Part shown: positions 1-11,531 of the stretch, in pieces
Position numbering within the stretch: the first letter of the stretch is position 1
Layout: every line of letters begins with the position of its first letter
Source of the DNA: Drosophila miranda
Lineage: Eukaryota; Arthropoda; Insecta; Diptera; Drosophilidae
Reading direction: 5' to 3'
Length of the DNA: 64,000 nucleotides
NCBI RefSeq assembly: GCF_003369915.1
Contig: NW_022881603.1
Span: 42,330,624-42,394,623, forward strand
Translations under genes and position numbers: made by a program
Notes under the pieces: model-generated
Told to the model about the DNA's origin: nothing
Databases searched by the model: none
The model's input: only the letters and a program-made list of their open reading frames with translations

Positions 1-2172
1 AGCCTGAACAACCGCAGGCCAACGTATTGGTGGAACGCTGCAATAGGTAGCGCCAGGCAGGAGTGCCAGCGGAAAAGACGACTATACCAGCGTTCGAGAG
101 GTTCCCCGGAATTCGAGAGGCTCCAAGGAGAATATAAGGAAAGCAGACGCTGCTTGAAAAGGCAGATCAAGGATGCCAAGCGCAAATGCTTCGAAAAGCT
201 CTGCGATGACGCAGATGCGAACCCTTGGGGCTACGCATACAGGCTGGTAATGAAGAGACTGCGAGTGTTCAGTCCCCCGCCGCCAATGTGTGCAGATCTG
301 CTGGTTAACATAGTAGAAACCCTATTTCCAGAGAAAGTGGCAGCCCAGAGGGTGATGGATAGAATACCGCCACCTGAAATAGAAGCCACCACGGGAGCAG
401 AAGTCCTCGAAGCTCTACAACGGATCAAGAACGGCAAAGCACCAGGACCCGATGGGGTCCCAAATGCCGTTCTCCGCACGGCTATTGAGACCAATCCACA
501 AATGTACGTGGATTTATTCAATGCGTGCATGTCCGAAGGGACCTTCCCCAGACCATGGAAGCGACAGCGGCTAGTCCTCTTACCCAAGGGGAACAAGCCG
601 ACCGAGGAGCCATCATCCTATAGACCACTCTGCATGCTCGACACAGTGGGTAAGATCCTCGAGCGCATAATCCACACCAGGCTGGAGAAGGCAGTAACGC
701 GTCAGCTCACACCGAGACAGCACGGGTTTCGCAAAGGCAGGTCCACGGTGGACGCAATCGGCGAGGTATGTGAGATAGCAAAGCGAGCTATCGATGGCAC
801 CCGATGGATGTACGGGACCAAAGAGTATTGCATAGTGGCAACACTCGATGTCCAAAATGCATTCAACTCTGCCAATTGGGATCACATACTAGAAGAATTG
901 AGAAACTTTCAAATACCGCCGTATCTGCAGAATATCATCGCGGACTACCTAAGAGACCGAGTGCTCATATATGAGACGGATAAAGGGACACGTGAGCACC
1001 AAATCACTGGAGGAGTTCCCCAAGGATCGGTCCTCGGCCCGCTGCTGTGGAACATCATGTATGATGGAATCCTCAAGATGGATATGCCAATGGGCGCTAC
1101 GGTGATAGGCTTTGCCGACGACATAGCAATAGTCGTAGTGGCAAAACAGAAAGAAGCGGCGGAAGAAATCTGCAACGACGCGGTAGAGAGAGCCAGAACA
1201 TGGCTATCAGGGAGGGATCTCTCATTAGCCACCCACAAAACGGAGGCGGTGCTCATAAGCAGCAGGAAAGTAGTGGAGACGGTCACGATCCGAGTAGGAG
1301 ACTGCACTATTAGCTCCAGTCCAAGCCTGAAGTACCTGGGGGTCATGATTGACCACAGACTCAGCTTCAAGCATCACATGGCGTATGCAAGCAGCAAGGC
1401 AGGAAAGACGGCAGTGGCCCTATCCCGCATCATGGCCAACACCGGAGGCCCGAAACAGCCAAGGCGAAAGCTACTAGCGAGCGTAGTTGGCTCAACGCTA
1501 ATGTACGCTGCACCAATATGGGTTGATGCAATGAAGCATAAAACATATGCCCGAGAATGCAACGCAGTCCAGAGGCTGTGTGCCCTGAGGGTGTGTTGCG
1601 CATTCAGAACGGTATCCCAAGACGCCGCACTTGTGGTCGCAGGAATGATTCCCATCCATCTGCTGGCAAGAGAAGCCGCAGGAATCAGGGCACAGCGAAC
1701 CCTGGGGACTACGGACCAGGACACCAGAGGTGCCTTAAGGCAGCGCACAATCCTGCAATGGCAAGATTCGTGGGATAACAGCAGCAAAGGGCGATGGACC
1801 CATAGGCTAATCCCAGACCTGAAGAGTTGGCTGAACCGTAGCCATGGACAAGTGGAGTATCACCTGACACAACTGCTGACAGGACACGGTTGCTTTAAAG
1901 CCTACCTGCATAGGTTTAAGCACGAGGACGACCCCTTCTGCGTGGTCTGCGCAGGGGTCATCGAAGACGCAGAGCACTGCTTCTTCGAATGTCCAAGATT
2001 TCGGCAAGAACGAGAGGATCTAAGCAACAAGCTTGGAAGAATGCCAGCGGTGTCAAACCTGGCAGAATGCCTGCTGGAGTCGGAAGGAAACTGGGCCTCG
2101 ATTAGATTCATGGCCGTAACTATGGCTACCAAACTGCGTCGCGAAGAAAGAGCACGCAATGCAAGGAGATAA
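1..2172 (+). CDS. LINE ORF2 reverse transcriptase, 5'-partial
   Basis: The frame is open from base 1 to the stop at 2170-2172, about 723 codons. Landmarks in order are the linker after the endonuclease (PTYWWNAAIG near base 22), the RT fingers motif GKAPGPDGVP (about 435), LLPKGNKPTEEPSSYRPLCM (about 578-637), GFRKGRSTVDAIGE (about 725), the palm motif ATLDVQNAFNS, GVPQGSVLGPLLWN (about 1012) and the catalytic FADDIA (about 1110). The tail carries a Cys-x2-Cys...His-x4-Cys knuckle (CVVCAG...EHCFFEC, about 1940-1990) typical of R1-group LINEs. Both palm aspartates are present and no stop or frameshift is seen in this part, so the visible portion could be functional. There is no RNase H domain after the RT, which favours R1 over LOA. 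The endonuclease lies outside the window. Confidence 0.9.
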   Translation, partial: SLNNRRPTYWWNAAIGSARQECQRKRRLYQRSRGSPEFERLQGEYKESRRCLKRQIKDAKRKCFEKLCDDADANPWGYAYRLVMKRLRVFSPPPPMCADLLVNIVETLFPEKVAAQRVMDRIPPPEIEATTGAEVLEALQRIKNGKAPGPDGVPNAVLRTAIETNPQMYVDLFNACMSEGTFPRPWKRQRLVLLPKGNKPTEEPSSYRPLCMLDTVGKILERIIHTRLEKAVTRQLTPRQHGFRKGRSTVDAIGEVCEIAKRAIDGTRWMYGTKEYCIVATLDVQNAFNSANWDHILEELRNFQIPPYLQNIIADYLRDRVLIYETDKGTREHQITGGVPQGSVLGPLLWNIMYDGILKMDMPMGATVIGFADDIAIVVVAKQKEAAEEICNDAVERARTWLSGRDLSLATHKTEAVLISSRKVVETVTIRVGDCTISSSPSLKYLGVMIDHRLSFKHHMAYASSKAGKTAVALSRIMANTGGPKQPRRKLLASVVGSTLMYAAPIWVDAMKHKTYARECNAVQRLCALRVCCAFRTVSQDAALVVAGMIPIHLLAREAAGIRAQRTLGTTDQDTRGALRQRTILQWQDSWDNSSKGRWTHRLIPDLKSWLNRSHGQVEYHLTQLLTGHGCFKAYLHRFKHEDDPFCVVCAGVIEDAEHCFFECPRFRQEREDLSNKLGRMPAVSNLAECLLESEGNWASIRFMAVTMATKLRREERARNARR

Positions 2173-2344
2173 AGGATAAAGGAGATTATTAAGAGAAGAG
2201 CCCTACGGGCATCTCCCCCGGCGAAGTAATATCTCGCGACAGTACCGCCGGGATCCGGGATAGGTGTGGTTGGTTTTAGAGCGGTTAGAGTCCCTCACTT
2301 CGGCTTCGGCTGAGTCGGCATGAAGCTTTCCTGTAGTCACACAA

Positions 2345-2382
<38 letters not shown>
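1..2382 (+). mobile_element. R1-clade non-LTR retrotransposon, 3' part (5' end outside window)
   Basis: The block begins inside the ORF2 reading frame at the window edge and ends with a short 3' untranslated segment (2173-2344) and an A-run at about 2345-2382, the typical 3' end of a LINE inserted by target-primed reverse transcription. The encoded RT and the C-terminal Cys/His motif match the R1-type element at 52000-56748, but the DNA is clearly diverged, so it is a different family or an old relative. Target-site duplications cannot be judged because the 5' end is missing. Confidence 0.9.
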
Positions 2383-2383
<1 letters not shown>

Positions 2384-3577
2384 ACACGCATAGAGACATA
2401 CATGTACTGTCCGGGCTGGGGAACGGGAACGGGCTGCTCGCGTGCCACAATTAGATTAGATGACAAATTATTGCACATTTCAATTACGGCCAACAACTTG
2501 TCGCCAGTGGTGAAATCAACCAGCCAGAGCCAGAGCCGGAGCCAGACGTTGAAGTTAAAGTTGGAGTTAGGGTAGCACCAATTGCATCGCCTATCCGATC
2601 CGATCCCAGACCCGATCCCGATCCCGGTCCCGGTCCCGGTCCCAATCCCCTCAAGAGCTCCGATCGAAATGTTGTGTAATAATTTAATGATACAGGAAGC
2701 ACTCTCAAACATGCTCAAATTATCAATAAAACAGCGCGGCGCACAAGAACGATGAGCCAAGAGTCCAAAGAACTTGTTGGATTAGCCGTGAGCACACGAC
2801 ATGGCTGCTACTGCCACTGCCACTGCCACTGCCACTGATACTGCTGTGGCCGTTTCGTGGCAATTTCTGTTGCAAGACATAAACGGCAATACTCGAATCA
2901 ACAACAACACCAACAATGACAGCTATCTAACGTTGGCGCGTGCCGATATCCAATGGAATGCGCAATCGGCAACGCAACCGTTTGCCGATGCATGGAGCTG
3001 CTTGCCGCGGAAGATAGAAGGGGATGGATGGGACAGGATCCACATCTACGGCATCCACTCGCACTCGCATTCAATAGCACTCGTAATTTTGAGCAGAAAA
3101 ATGAATGCAATTTCTTGCAAGTGTCACAGTTGGCGCCAACGCGTTGGGGCCTCGCATCAGCGGGCCCCATTGGCATGGCATGTACCATGATAAATTTCGA
3201 CAGTTTATTGCTAGCCATATAAGCGAATATATCCACACTCACACACACACAAACACACACTTTTGTACACTGCGACGATCTGGCTAATCATAGAAATTGG
3301 CCAATAGTTTATTAATAGTCCCAATCAGCGCCTAAGCAAAGAAGACAAAGTTGCCAGATTCGGCATGAGTTTACTCAGGAGACTAATTCAAATGTGTTGA
3401 CTGGTGGGGTTTCGACAGCGAATGGAGAAGAGCTACGTGGACAACGCCAGTTCTTCGTATTCTGAATACAATTTAATTTGTAAAATGAATATATTTTGTT
3501 TGAATTTTAAACTAACAAATTATTAGGACTATGTACATGTGTGTGTATTGTATTGATGTACGCTCTCTTTTCCACAG
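2383..3577 (+). other. No gene seen; simple repeats in intron or 5' flank
   Basis: Between the LINE poly(A) and the Kazal exon I find no convincing exon. The stretch holds a degenerate six-base tract (gatccc/ggtccc units, about 2595-2650), a ctgcca-type hexamer tract (about 2806-2838) and a CA-rich microsatellite (about 3236-3260). The open frames here read through these repeats and have low-complexity products. A signal-peptide exon for the downstream Kazal gene might be hidden here or lie left of the window. Confidence 0.5.
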
Positions 3578-3808
3578 GCAGCTGTAGAGGCGTCCAGTGC
3601 TTGAATGGCTTAACCTGCCTAGAGGATCAGTACCTGACCCCGCACTGCATTCCCTGCAAAATCGAGTGTCCCCGGGAAGAGGAGGAGGAGCAGCAGCAGG
3701 CAGTGTGCGGTGTCGACGGCAAGACATACAGGAGCCTTTGTGATATAAATCGAATGATTTGCAAAACTGGACGTTCCATCGCCGTGGCATATTCGGGACC
3801 CTGTCGTG
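3578..3808 (+). CDS. Follistatin/Kazal-domain exon, first domain of a secreted protein
   Basis: A phase-1 exon bounded by a tccacag acceptor and a gtatgt donor. It encodes a cysteine-rich FOLN-like segment (CRGVQCLNGLTCLED then CIPCKIEC) followed, after an acidic/Gln stretch, by a Kazal core (CGVDGKTYRSLCDIN...SGPC). The FOLN + Kazal pairing is the follistatin domain, known for binding TGF-beta/activin ligands or matrix proteins outside the cell. It joins in phase to the exon at 8966. The signal peptide and any earlier domain are not visible. Drosophila Follistatin (Fs) is my best guess for the gene, but other follistatin/Kazal proteins are possible, so no symbol is given. Confidence 0.8.
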
Positions 3809-4988
3809 GTATGTATGAGTATTTTGTCCAGTTTCTGGAGTCGGCTCTCCGACTGCCCGCGTGCCCGGCTGCCCGGCAGTCGGAGTTTGGCTGGAAAAGT
3901 CAATCAAATTAATTGGTATGGAGAGCACAGCTGCTGTCGGCAAACTGTAGCCTGCAATTGCAGTGCATTGTTGCTGTTTTAGCTCTGAGGTTTTAGCTGG
4001 CTTGATGGTTGTTCCAGCGGGGCTGTGCAAATTTAACAACAATCAGCAAAGAACCGCAATTTTGCATTTGATTGACTTGGCTGACTGAGGCTTAGTACTC
4101 GCATAGGTGATTCGAGTCGAGTCGAGTCAAGTCAAGTCGATTGGTTGGTTACCTTGCTGCTCTGGCTCTGGCTGTGGCTGTGGCTGTGGCTCTGGCTGTG
4201 GCGATGGTCTGCAGCCAGGCCATATCGCGTTGCCGCTGCTCTGCGTTTGGCTGAAATTGCTGCATTTGCTTATACGGCTCCATGATTGCCAGCAATTCGA
4301 TTAGGCCGCATTGTCGCACAGACTGTCGGCTGCTCCACTTTGCTGGCGCGCATCCACAATTACAGCTTGCCCCGCTACCGCGTCGTCGGTGCTCGTGCTC
4401 GTCGGTGCTCGTCGGTGTCGGTCCGCATTCTCCGAAGCTACCAGCACTACCATTACTCTCCTGAGAGTCGGTTGAGACCATTGCCGGTAGAGCTTGCCGG
4501 CTCCTGTACACTTCCAGCACGATCTTATGCCCACTCTGAACGGTAGCCGGACATTACAATAAGTTAAGATCATTAACTACTATTCACTTTTGCTTTTAGC
4601 CCTTTCCTTTCCTTCCATTCTCTTGCGTCCCCTTCCATTTCATTGCCTTCCTGCGAATGCGTGCGTGCATGCAGTTTCTTGATCTCGGCCACACTGCTTT
4701 CTTCCTCTGGCACTTCCACTCACACCTAGTCGTACCCTTGCCATTGCAATTGCCATTGCCCCTTCCAGCTGCTGGATTGTACGAATATGCGTCTGTTCCT
4801 CATTATGTTCTGTGGATCGTCCGTCGATAAGATAGTGCACCTGTGTGCGTTGGTCCCTGAGCTTTTTATCTTCATGGATAGTCAGTTTATGGCTCTCGTG
4901 TGTTTGCTTGTCTGCTTTCACATACTCGTAAATACTTGCAGCGATCCAGCGAACCAGCAATCCAGGCTCGGGTCCAAACAAAATAAAA

Positions 4989-6095
4989 CGAGGGGGAACG
5001 TTGTGAGTTGCTGCGGACACCGCAACTTTACGGTTATACCCGATACTAAGTCAGTATGGCTCTCCTCCGGCAGACGCCGCTAATATTAAACGACACGACA
5101 AAGAGTGCGTGCGAGAGAGACAGAAAATCAGTCTGAGCGTGACGTCGGGCGCTGCGTAGCCACTGCAAATTGATTTGTTCCTATTGGCTATAAAAATGAT
5201 CTGATCTGATCCAGATTCAGCAATCTGATAGATATGGTCATTATCTATGATTCTGCGTTTTTAGTTTTCTCGAATGTGCAATATTGTGGATGCAACAGAT
5301 TTTCGTCCTTTGTGTGGGCGGAAGGGGGTGGGGCGAAATTTTGAGATACACGTTTTATAGTAAGATCTAACTGGAGTGCGAATACCAAATTTGGTTCCTC
5401 TAGCCTTAATAGTCTCTGAGATTTTTGAATATCCCCAGATTTTCGTCCTTTGCGGGGGCGGAAGGGGGTGTGGCGAAATTTTGAAACAAACTCGTCTCGG
5501 TCCGATATATTAGGAGTGTGGATACCAAATTTGGTTGCTCTAGCTTTTCTAGTCTCTGAGATCTAGGCGCTAATGTTTTACTCTAAGCAAAGCCGCCTAT
5601 GCTACGTGTGTGTTAGAGAGAGACAGGGCGAGAAAAAATGAAATTGTTTTCTTGATGCTGGCTATAATAATAATACGATCCAATTCAGATTCCGCAGTCT
5701 TAAAGATATGGTCATTCTCTACAATTCTACGTTTTTGGTTTTCTCATATCTTTAAAATTGTGGATGCCACAGATTTTCGTCCTTTGTGGGGGCGGAAGTG
5801 GGCGGGGCGACGTTTTGAAATATTTTTGTAGCAGTGACATATCACAGAAGTCTGGATCCAAAACATCGTTGCTCTAGATCTTATAGTCTTTGAGCACTAG
5901 GCGCTGAAGGGGACGGACAGACGGACAGACGGACGGACGGACAGACAGACAGGGCTCAATCGACTCGGCTATTGATGCTGATCAAGAATATATATACTTT
6001 ATGGGGTCGGAAACGATTCCTTCTGGACGTTACACACATCCGCTTTTACCACAATTCTAATATACCCCAATACTCATTTTGAGTATCGGGTATAA
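4989..6095 (+). mobile_element. DINE-1 / Helitron-related element, copy D1
   Basis: About 1.1 kb, starting at cgagggggaacgttgtgag and ending at gagtatcgggtataa. Near the 5' end it has a short palindrome (gttgctgcgg/ccgcaac) and the segment tatacccgatact, which is the reverse complement of the 3' terminal agtatcgggtata. This is the sub-terminal inverted repeat expected of DINE-1. The 3' end has the stem atactcattttgagtat. Inside are three repeated segments containing tttcgtcctttg..gggggcgg and a ggac/agac minisatellite (about 5910-5950). No protein is encoded. It carries the subfamily-A middle segment (ttttactctaagcaaagccg). Confidence 0.9.
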
Positions 6096-7207
6096 CGAGG
6101 TGGAACGTTGTGAGTTGCTGCGGACACCGCAACTCTACAGTTATACCCGATACTAAGTCAGTATGGCTCTCCTGCGGCAGACGCCGCTAATATTGAACCT
6201 CACGACAAAGGGGGCGTGCGGGAGAGACAGAAAATCAGTCTGAGCGTGACGTCGGGCGCTGCGTAGCCACTAAAAATTGATTTCTTGCTTTTGGCTACAA
6301 AAATGATCCGATCTGATCCAGATTCAGCAATCTGATAGATATGGTCATTATCTATGATTCTGCGTTTTTAGTTTTCTGGAATGTGCAATATTGTGGAAGC
6401 AACAGATTTTCGTCTTTTGTGGGGGCGGAAGGGGGTGGGGCGAAATTCTGAGATATACGTTTAATAGTGAGATCTAACAGAAGTGCGGATACCAAACTTG
6501 GTTACTCTAGCCTTAATAGTCTCTGAGATTTGGGGATGCCCCAGATTTTCGTCCTTTGCGGGGGCGGAAGGGGGTGTGGCGAAATTTGGACACGAAACGG
6601 TCAAGGTCCGATATCACAGGAGTGTGGATACCAAATTTGGTTGCTCTGACTCTTATAGGTTCTGAGATCCTTGAACTCATATTTCGCAATTGACAAAACC
6701 GACCATGAAACCTGTGTGTTAGAGAGAGACAGAGCGAGAAAGAATGAAATTGTTTTCTTGATTCTGGCTATAATCATTATACGATCTGGTTCAGATTTTG
6801 CACTGTAGAAGATATGGTCATCCTCACCGATTCTGTTTTTGGTTTTATCGTATCTTTAAAAATGTGGATGCTACAGATTTTCGTCCTTTGTGGGGGCGGA
6901 AGTGGGCGGGGCGAAGTTTTGAAATATTTTTGTAGCAGTGACATATCACAGAAGTCTGGATCCAAAACATCGTTGCTCTAGCTCTTATAGTCTTTGAGCA
7001 CTAGGCGCTGAAGGGGACGGACGGACGGACGGACGGACGGACGGACAGACGGACAGACAGACAGGGCTCAATCGACTCGGCTATTGATGCTGATCAAGAA
7101 TATATATACTTTATGGGGTAGGAAACGATTCCTTCTGGACGTTACACACATCCACTTTTACCACAAATCTAATATACCCCAATACTCATTTTGAGTATCG
7201 GGTATAA
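6096..7207 (+). mobile_element. DINE-1 element, copy D2, abutting D1 head to tail
   Basis: It begins immediately at the end of D1 (tataa|cgaggtggaacg) and has the same termini and internal order. The middle segment is of subfamily B (aactcatatttcgcaattgac). The ggac minisatellite at about 7014-7063 is longer than in D1. It is non-coding and non-autonomous. The zero-base junction suggests insertion of one copy at the end of another, or tandem replication of a Helitron-like element. Confidence 0.9.
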
Positions 7208-8965
7208 AAAGGCACAGGAACAGAACAGGCACTAGCACAAGCAGGGACTCTGGCTCAGACTGAGACTCAGGCCACTAAGAGTTCCCGCTGCCCCCAAGAA
7301 ATATGACTACACGTTCAAACCATTAAAAGGCCATTTTCGCAACGACTTCGGTGACGCAGGTTCTGTGATTGCAACTGCCAGACTCGGCCGCAGCCACATC
7401 CCCATCCCCATCCCCGTCTCCATCCCCATGCACATACACAGCCATCTAGCTGTCCAGCTGTCCACGTCGTCGCGACGTCACTTATGTCTGGCTCAGCGTC
7501 TGGGCTCTTGCTCTTACTCTTGCTGTTGCTCTTCCCCTGCGCTGGCTGTAGTTTACGATCGTATTAAAATCATCTTAAACAACACGCAATGCCCGAATAG
7601 CCAGACAGCCAGAATGGTAACACAGACGCACACACACATTCACGCACACATGACATAGACACACAGACACATGAGCCACGCCGAATTCCTGACCATGCCA
7701 CACAATGTTGCAATAAGATCCGCCAACGGACGTTGGACAATAACCGACGGAGGGGAGACCCGGGACAGCCGCTGGCGTTGATTAAACCACGTCGACATTG
7801 CAAATTATAGTTGCCCTGCATTGTGACGGCATTATCAGCCATACCTGCAGCCACATCTGCAGATGTGTGATGTGTAGATATGCTGATGCAAGCGGTACGC
7901 GAGGCTGCGAGGCCGTGGTCGTGGCCGTGGCCGTGCTCCCGACATATCCATCACAATCAACCAGTGTGGCCAGGGGGAGCCACGCAGGGAGGAGCCCAGT
8001 CGTTGCAAAGGACCTAAAGGCCGAAAGCTAAATTGGCAGTTGAAATTAATAAACTTTAATTGTTACGAATTGGTAGACGGGCGACTTTCACGTACCTTCG
8101 CCGTCTTGTCCGCCCAAAGATGCTTAACCAGACGTATGTATACTCTGCCCCGCCCCGCCAGCATGCAGCCCATCCCCCGTCCAGTCCATGACCTGCTCCA
8201 CCCGGTAAGCAATTGCCTTCTACAATGCTTCGGGGGCATGCAAAATTGTTGCCAAGTCGGAGATCATTATGACGATAAATACATATATTGCCTGGCGTTT
8301 GCGGCTGCGTGCCGCTTGGCTGACTCCCTTGCCTCTTGGCCGTCCGACTGAGCTGGACCTCCAGCTCGGTTCGGCTTGCTGCTACCCGTCTTGAGCATGC
8401 GCTCCAGTCGCCGCGTGCGGGGTAGGGCTGCTCTGTCCGTACCATTGCCTGCGGTGTGAATAATATTTCAGCGTACAAAATGGTAGTTCTGGGACCCAAC
8501 GACAGCCGAAGCCACAGCCACACCACAGTAAAGCGGAAGGAAAGATAGGATAGTATTGGCATAAGTCAATGCTGCAGTAGACTTCTAAATCATTATGGTG
8601 GATATTGGATCCGAAGTAGTAGTTATAACACGAGGTTATATATATGCGGAGATTGGACTGAATTTAAGATGTCGACAGCTAAAAAAAAAAACAGCGCTTG
8701 AATCTTGTGGAGATTGCGATTAAATGATGATGACTTTTGCTTCCTGGTGCTAGAAAGTTTTTTTTACATATTTCACGGAGGCTCTGGTTCGTAACATCTC
8801 AAGTGCCGTGATTGGCAGCACCTGCTGTTGTTCTGTTCTAATGGGTAGCCGGATATGGGCCGGGGCCCTTCACATTGGCCATAAACTGAAATTGCAAACA
8901 TAAAAGCAAACAGAAACTTAACCACGGCCAACTGAATACGTAAAATCGTGAAATTTATTTTGCAG

Positions 8966-9261
8966 CGGACCGCGTGAGCTGTGCTGACCTCATATGTGGC
9001 CCGAAGGATACTTGCTTGGTGGATCTGGAGACGCGTCTGCCGCGTTGCGTGTCCTGTCGGTACAATTGCCCGAAGCAGCGACCGGTGAGCCTCCGCTGGA
9101 GTGGAACGATGTGACACATTTTACTTAACGTCCTTTCCCACTTTCAGGTGCCCAAAATATGCGGATTCAACAACCACACATACAGTTCATGGTGCGAGGT
9201 ATATCAGCACTCCTGCAGCACCGGGTTCTTCATAGGTATCAAGGCCGCGGGGAGCTGTTAG
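8966..9261 (+). CDS. Follistatin/Kazal-domain last two exons with stop
   Basis: Exon 8966-9084 and exon 9148-9261 are separated by a 63-base intron (gtgagc...ctttcag) and end at TAG 9259-9261. Joined to 3578-3808, they give a second FOLN-like segment (CADLICGPKDTCLVD...CVSCRYNC) and a second Kazal core (CGFNNHTYSSWCEVYQHSC...GSC), with the stop directly after the final cysteine. All splice sites are canonical and phases match, so this part of the gene looks intact despite 2.2 kb of DINE-1 in the upstream intron. The gene is convergent with AGGF1. Confidence 0.8.
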
Positions 9262-9924
9262 AGAGAAGCTGCTGCGAAGCATCTACGTATTAATATCATT
9301 AGCAAATGACATAGAAGGCGTTATGGGGGGAGGTAGCTGTCGCGCATTTCTGCGCTGTGTACTTCCACAGTTCCAGCATCCAAAGATTCTCGTTGAGCGT
9401 TTCGTGTTGTAAGCGGTGGATGGCCTAAGGTGGTTGGCAAACCGTCCAAACTGTCCACTAAATAATATCGAACACACTTTCATAATGCAAAGTATTATCA
9501 ACCATACGCCATTACGTATTGCAAGCTCTCTTATCCGACATATGTATGTATATTGCAAGAGAAACCACATATCTTAAGAGGCTTTTGTATTTAACATTAA
9601 CATAGGCTACTTCATAATTAATTTAAACGATTGATTTTCGTGCGCAATTCACTCGCATTTAGTTTAGCCACACGCGTAGCCGACCGACGTCATATTTATT
9701 TAACATTACCATTTTCTACTTTTTTTTAAAATCGAAGCTAATTTAATTAATTGACTGATAGCTTAACCGTATAGAAAGATTTTTAATTAATACTATACAC
9801 ATATACATAAATACATACATAAATGTAAATCAATAAGTATATGCACACATAATCCACACATACCTATGCATATGTTTGAGCAATTGTTAATTAAATGTGT
9901 TTCCATCTTAAAAGTAAAGGCCTT
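9262..9924. other. AT-rich intergenic spacer between convergent genes
   Basis: This holds the 3' flanks of the plus-strand Kazal gene and the minus-strand AGGF1 gene. It is rich in A/T with short catacata-type tracts at 9790-9880. I see no coding exon or element. Confidence 0.6.
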
Positions 9925-10265
9925 TCAATCGCTCTCGCCGGACAGTTCGAATATGTCGTTGGCCCGCTGATAGCGAGCCTGGGTAATCTTTAAATTGGCC
10001 ATCTTCCGTTTTTCCACGGGCCTGGAAGCGCTGATAGTTTCACCCCTCCCTAAGCCGCTGGTTCCCTCGTTGGCCACCACATTAATCTATCGAAGCAAAT
10101 CAGAAAATATTAGGTAAATTAGTTATATGAACATTATGTGGCTGTAACATCATGTTTTCCGGTGTCAGTAAGCCTGCACTGGCGTTGGTCTTTCCCAGGG
10201 TATTGCCCTTCTGCCACCCAAGCTTGCTCAACATCTTGAACCCTTTGTTTGAGCTGGCAATCTCC
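9925..10265 (-). pseudogene. AGGF1: AGGF1 exons 8-9: G-patch and C-terminal tail
   Basis: Exon 10160-10265 encodes the G-patch core (KGFKMLSKLGWQKGNTLGK) in phase with the upstream exon. Exon 9925-10086 encodes the tail (NVVANEGTSGLGRGE ... QARYQRANDIFELSG) to TGA at 9925-9927. Between them the acceptor is good (cttcgatag), but the only in-phase donor position after CTGACACCG reads GAAAAC instead of GT, so the splice site may be lost. Which base changed cannot be known without an orthologue. Confidence 0.75.
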
Positions 10266-10550
10266 CTGCGAATGTAGGTTTTACGAAGCGTTAACGGTAA
10301 CTACTGAGCAAGAAACTTTCGAGCGTTCGGGCACTTACGTATGCACACACGCCACCTCTGTCTTCTCCTTGTCCGTACTGCTTCCCACGTTGACGCGCCG
10401 CGTTGCCGCACGATCATTGTAGTTTGGTTTCTGCTGTCCATTGCCACTAGCTTCAACAAATTCTATAAACCGATAAGAGGATAAAGTAAATGCTTTCCTG
10501 GTAAGAAAACAAACGTCGAAGCTAGTTACGTTACGACGGCTACTACTCAC

Positions 10551-11023
10551 TCTCATTTTCCAGACCGTACTTCTTTTGCAGCTTCTTCAGCTGCTCCTTG
10601 TGAGACAATACCGTCGCAGTTGATGACAACGCTGTTGCTGCCACTGGCGCTTGCGTCTCTATCAAAAGACCCGGCTCGCATAGTCCGCACGTGCTGTTTC
10701 CCTCGTGCACATGACACAAGAGCTTAGTCTGTCCAATGGTGACAACACTCCCGTGTACCAGATCTTCGGATCGCTCGCCATGCGCATGCCATTGAGTACG
10801 GTGGCATTCCGGGAGCCAAGGTCACGACATCTATAAATTCCCGACTTGGCCTCGTAGTAGAATTCCAAATGACTCTTGCTCACGTTCACATCTGGTATGA
10901 TGACATCGCGACCTAGCGATCAACCCTTATATGTGATCAAATAAAGGCTTCCGACCAGTAACTCCTCCACGTTTGTTTCCTGAACAATGATGCGCAGCGA
11001 GGGCGGATACTTCTTGGCGATGT
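10551..11023 (-). pseudogene. AGGF1: AGGF1 FHA-domain exon with stop and frameshift
   Basis: Reading down from 11023, the exon encodes DIAKKYPPSLRIIVQE, then the FHA start. An in-frame TGA (10920-10922) sits where FHA proteins have the glycine before SLGRD. The FHA core NVSKSHLEFYYEA...CRDLGSRNATVLNG follows. Near 10770 the frame shifts, and the continuation VHGSVVTIGQTKLLCHVH is found in another frame. Phospho-peptide binding residues (R of GRD, S and H of KSHLEF, N of NGMRM) are still recognisable, so decay is recent. The exon's coding length is one base short of the phase demanded by its neighbours. Confidence 0.85.
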
Positions 11024-11128
11024 CTATACATGTTGGGAGAACAGAGGGAGAGGTGTATTGTATTAAAAGTCTGTAGAACGACCATTACAGAAGGCGAGAT
11101 AAAAATGCGGATCGGATCTCTTAAACAC

Positions 11129-11531
11129 CTTGAAAGCGTCCAGCAGCCTTGAAGACGGGAACACTGCCGTCGTCTTCAGTGGCGCTACTGCTGCTATCGT
11201 TGTCGCTGGAGTTGGAGCTAGAACTGGAGTCGCTTGACTCGGACAGCTCGCCGTCTTCGACGTCTTAGTTATCATCGGCATTGCGACGTTTCCTTTTCGG
11301 TTTGCGGCAACGCTCCTTCTTGTTCTTCTTCTTACTGTGCTTCTTGTTCTTCTTCTTCTTCGCCCTGCGCTTGGACTTTTCGGCTCGTTCTCTAAGCTTC
11401 TGCTTTTCGGTTTTAATCTTTTGCAGCGTTGCTGTGTCCGTTATGACGCCTCCGAGTTCGTCGAACTCCACCTCATCATCCTCGTCCTCGTGCGGCGCCG
11501 GCTCCGATCCGGGCTTAGCTGCGTCGTTCGC
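11129..11531 (-). pseudogene. AGGF1: AGGF1 acidic/lysine-rich linker exon with nonsense codon
   Basis: Encodes an acidic stretch (HEDEDDEVEFDELGG), a long Lys/Arg-rich tract that could act as a nuclear localisation signal, then after an in-frame TAA (11265-11267) a Glu/Asp/Ser-rich stretch (DVEDGELSESSDSS) and the exon end in phase with the FHA exon. Similar composition on both sides of the stop shows that it interrupts one exon rather than ending the gene. Confidence 0.8.

Larger units (their letters stand above)
3809..8965 (+). other. Large intron of the Kazal gene, carrying two DINE-1 copies
   Basis: The donor gtatgtatg at 3809 and the acceptor ttttgcag at 8958-8965 have matching phase. 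The intron is about 5.2 kb, of which 4989-7207 is two DINE-1 elements. The rest (3809-4988, 7208-8965) shows only short simple repeats, such as gagtc/aagtc units near 4115-4140, tggctc/tggctg units near 4160-4200 and CA-rich tracts near 7620-7680. No other exon is supported. Confidence 0.65.

Noticed and set aside
2203..2760. Minus-strand 185-codon open frame
   Set aside because: It reads antisense through the LINE poly(A) (a poly-Phe run) and the gatccc repeat; no domain, so an artefact of simple repeats.
5905..5955. Tandem ggac/agac units as a possible CRISPR-like array
   Set aside because: Four-base units without spacers inside a eukaryotic transposon; a minisatellite.
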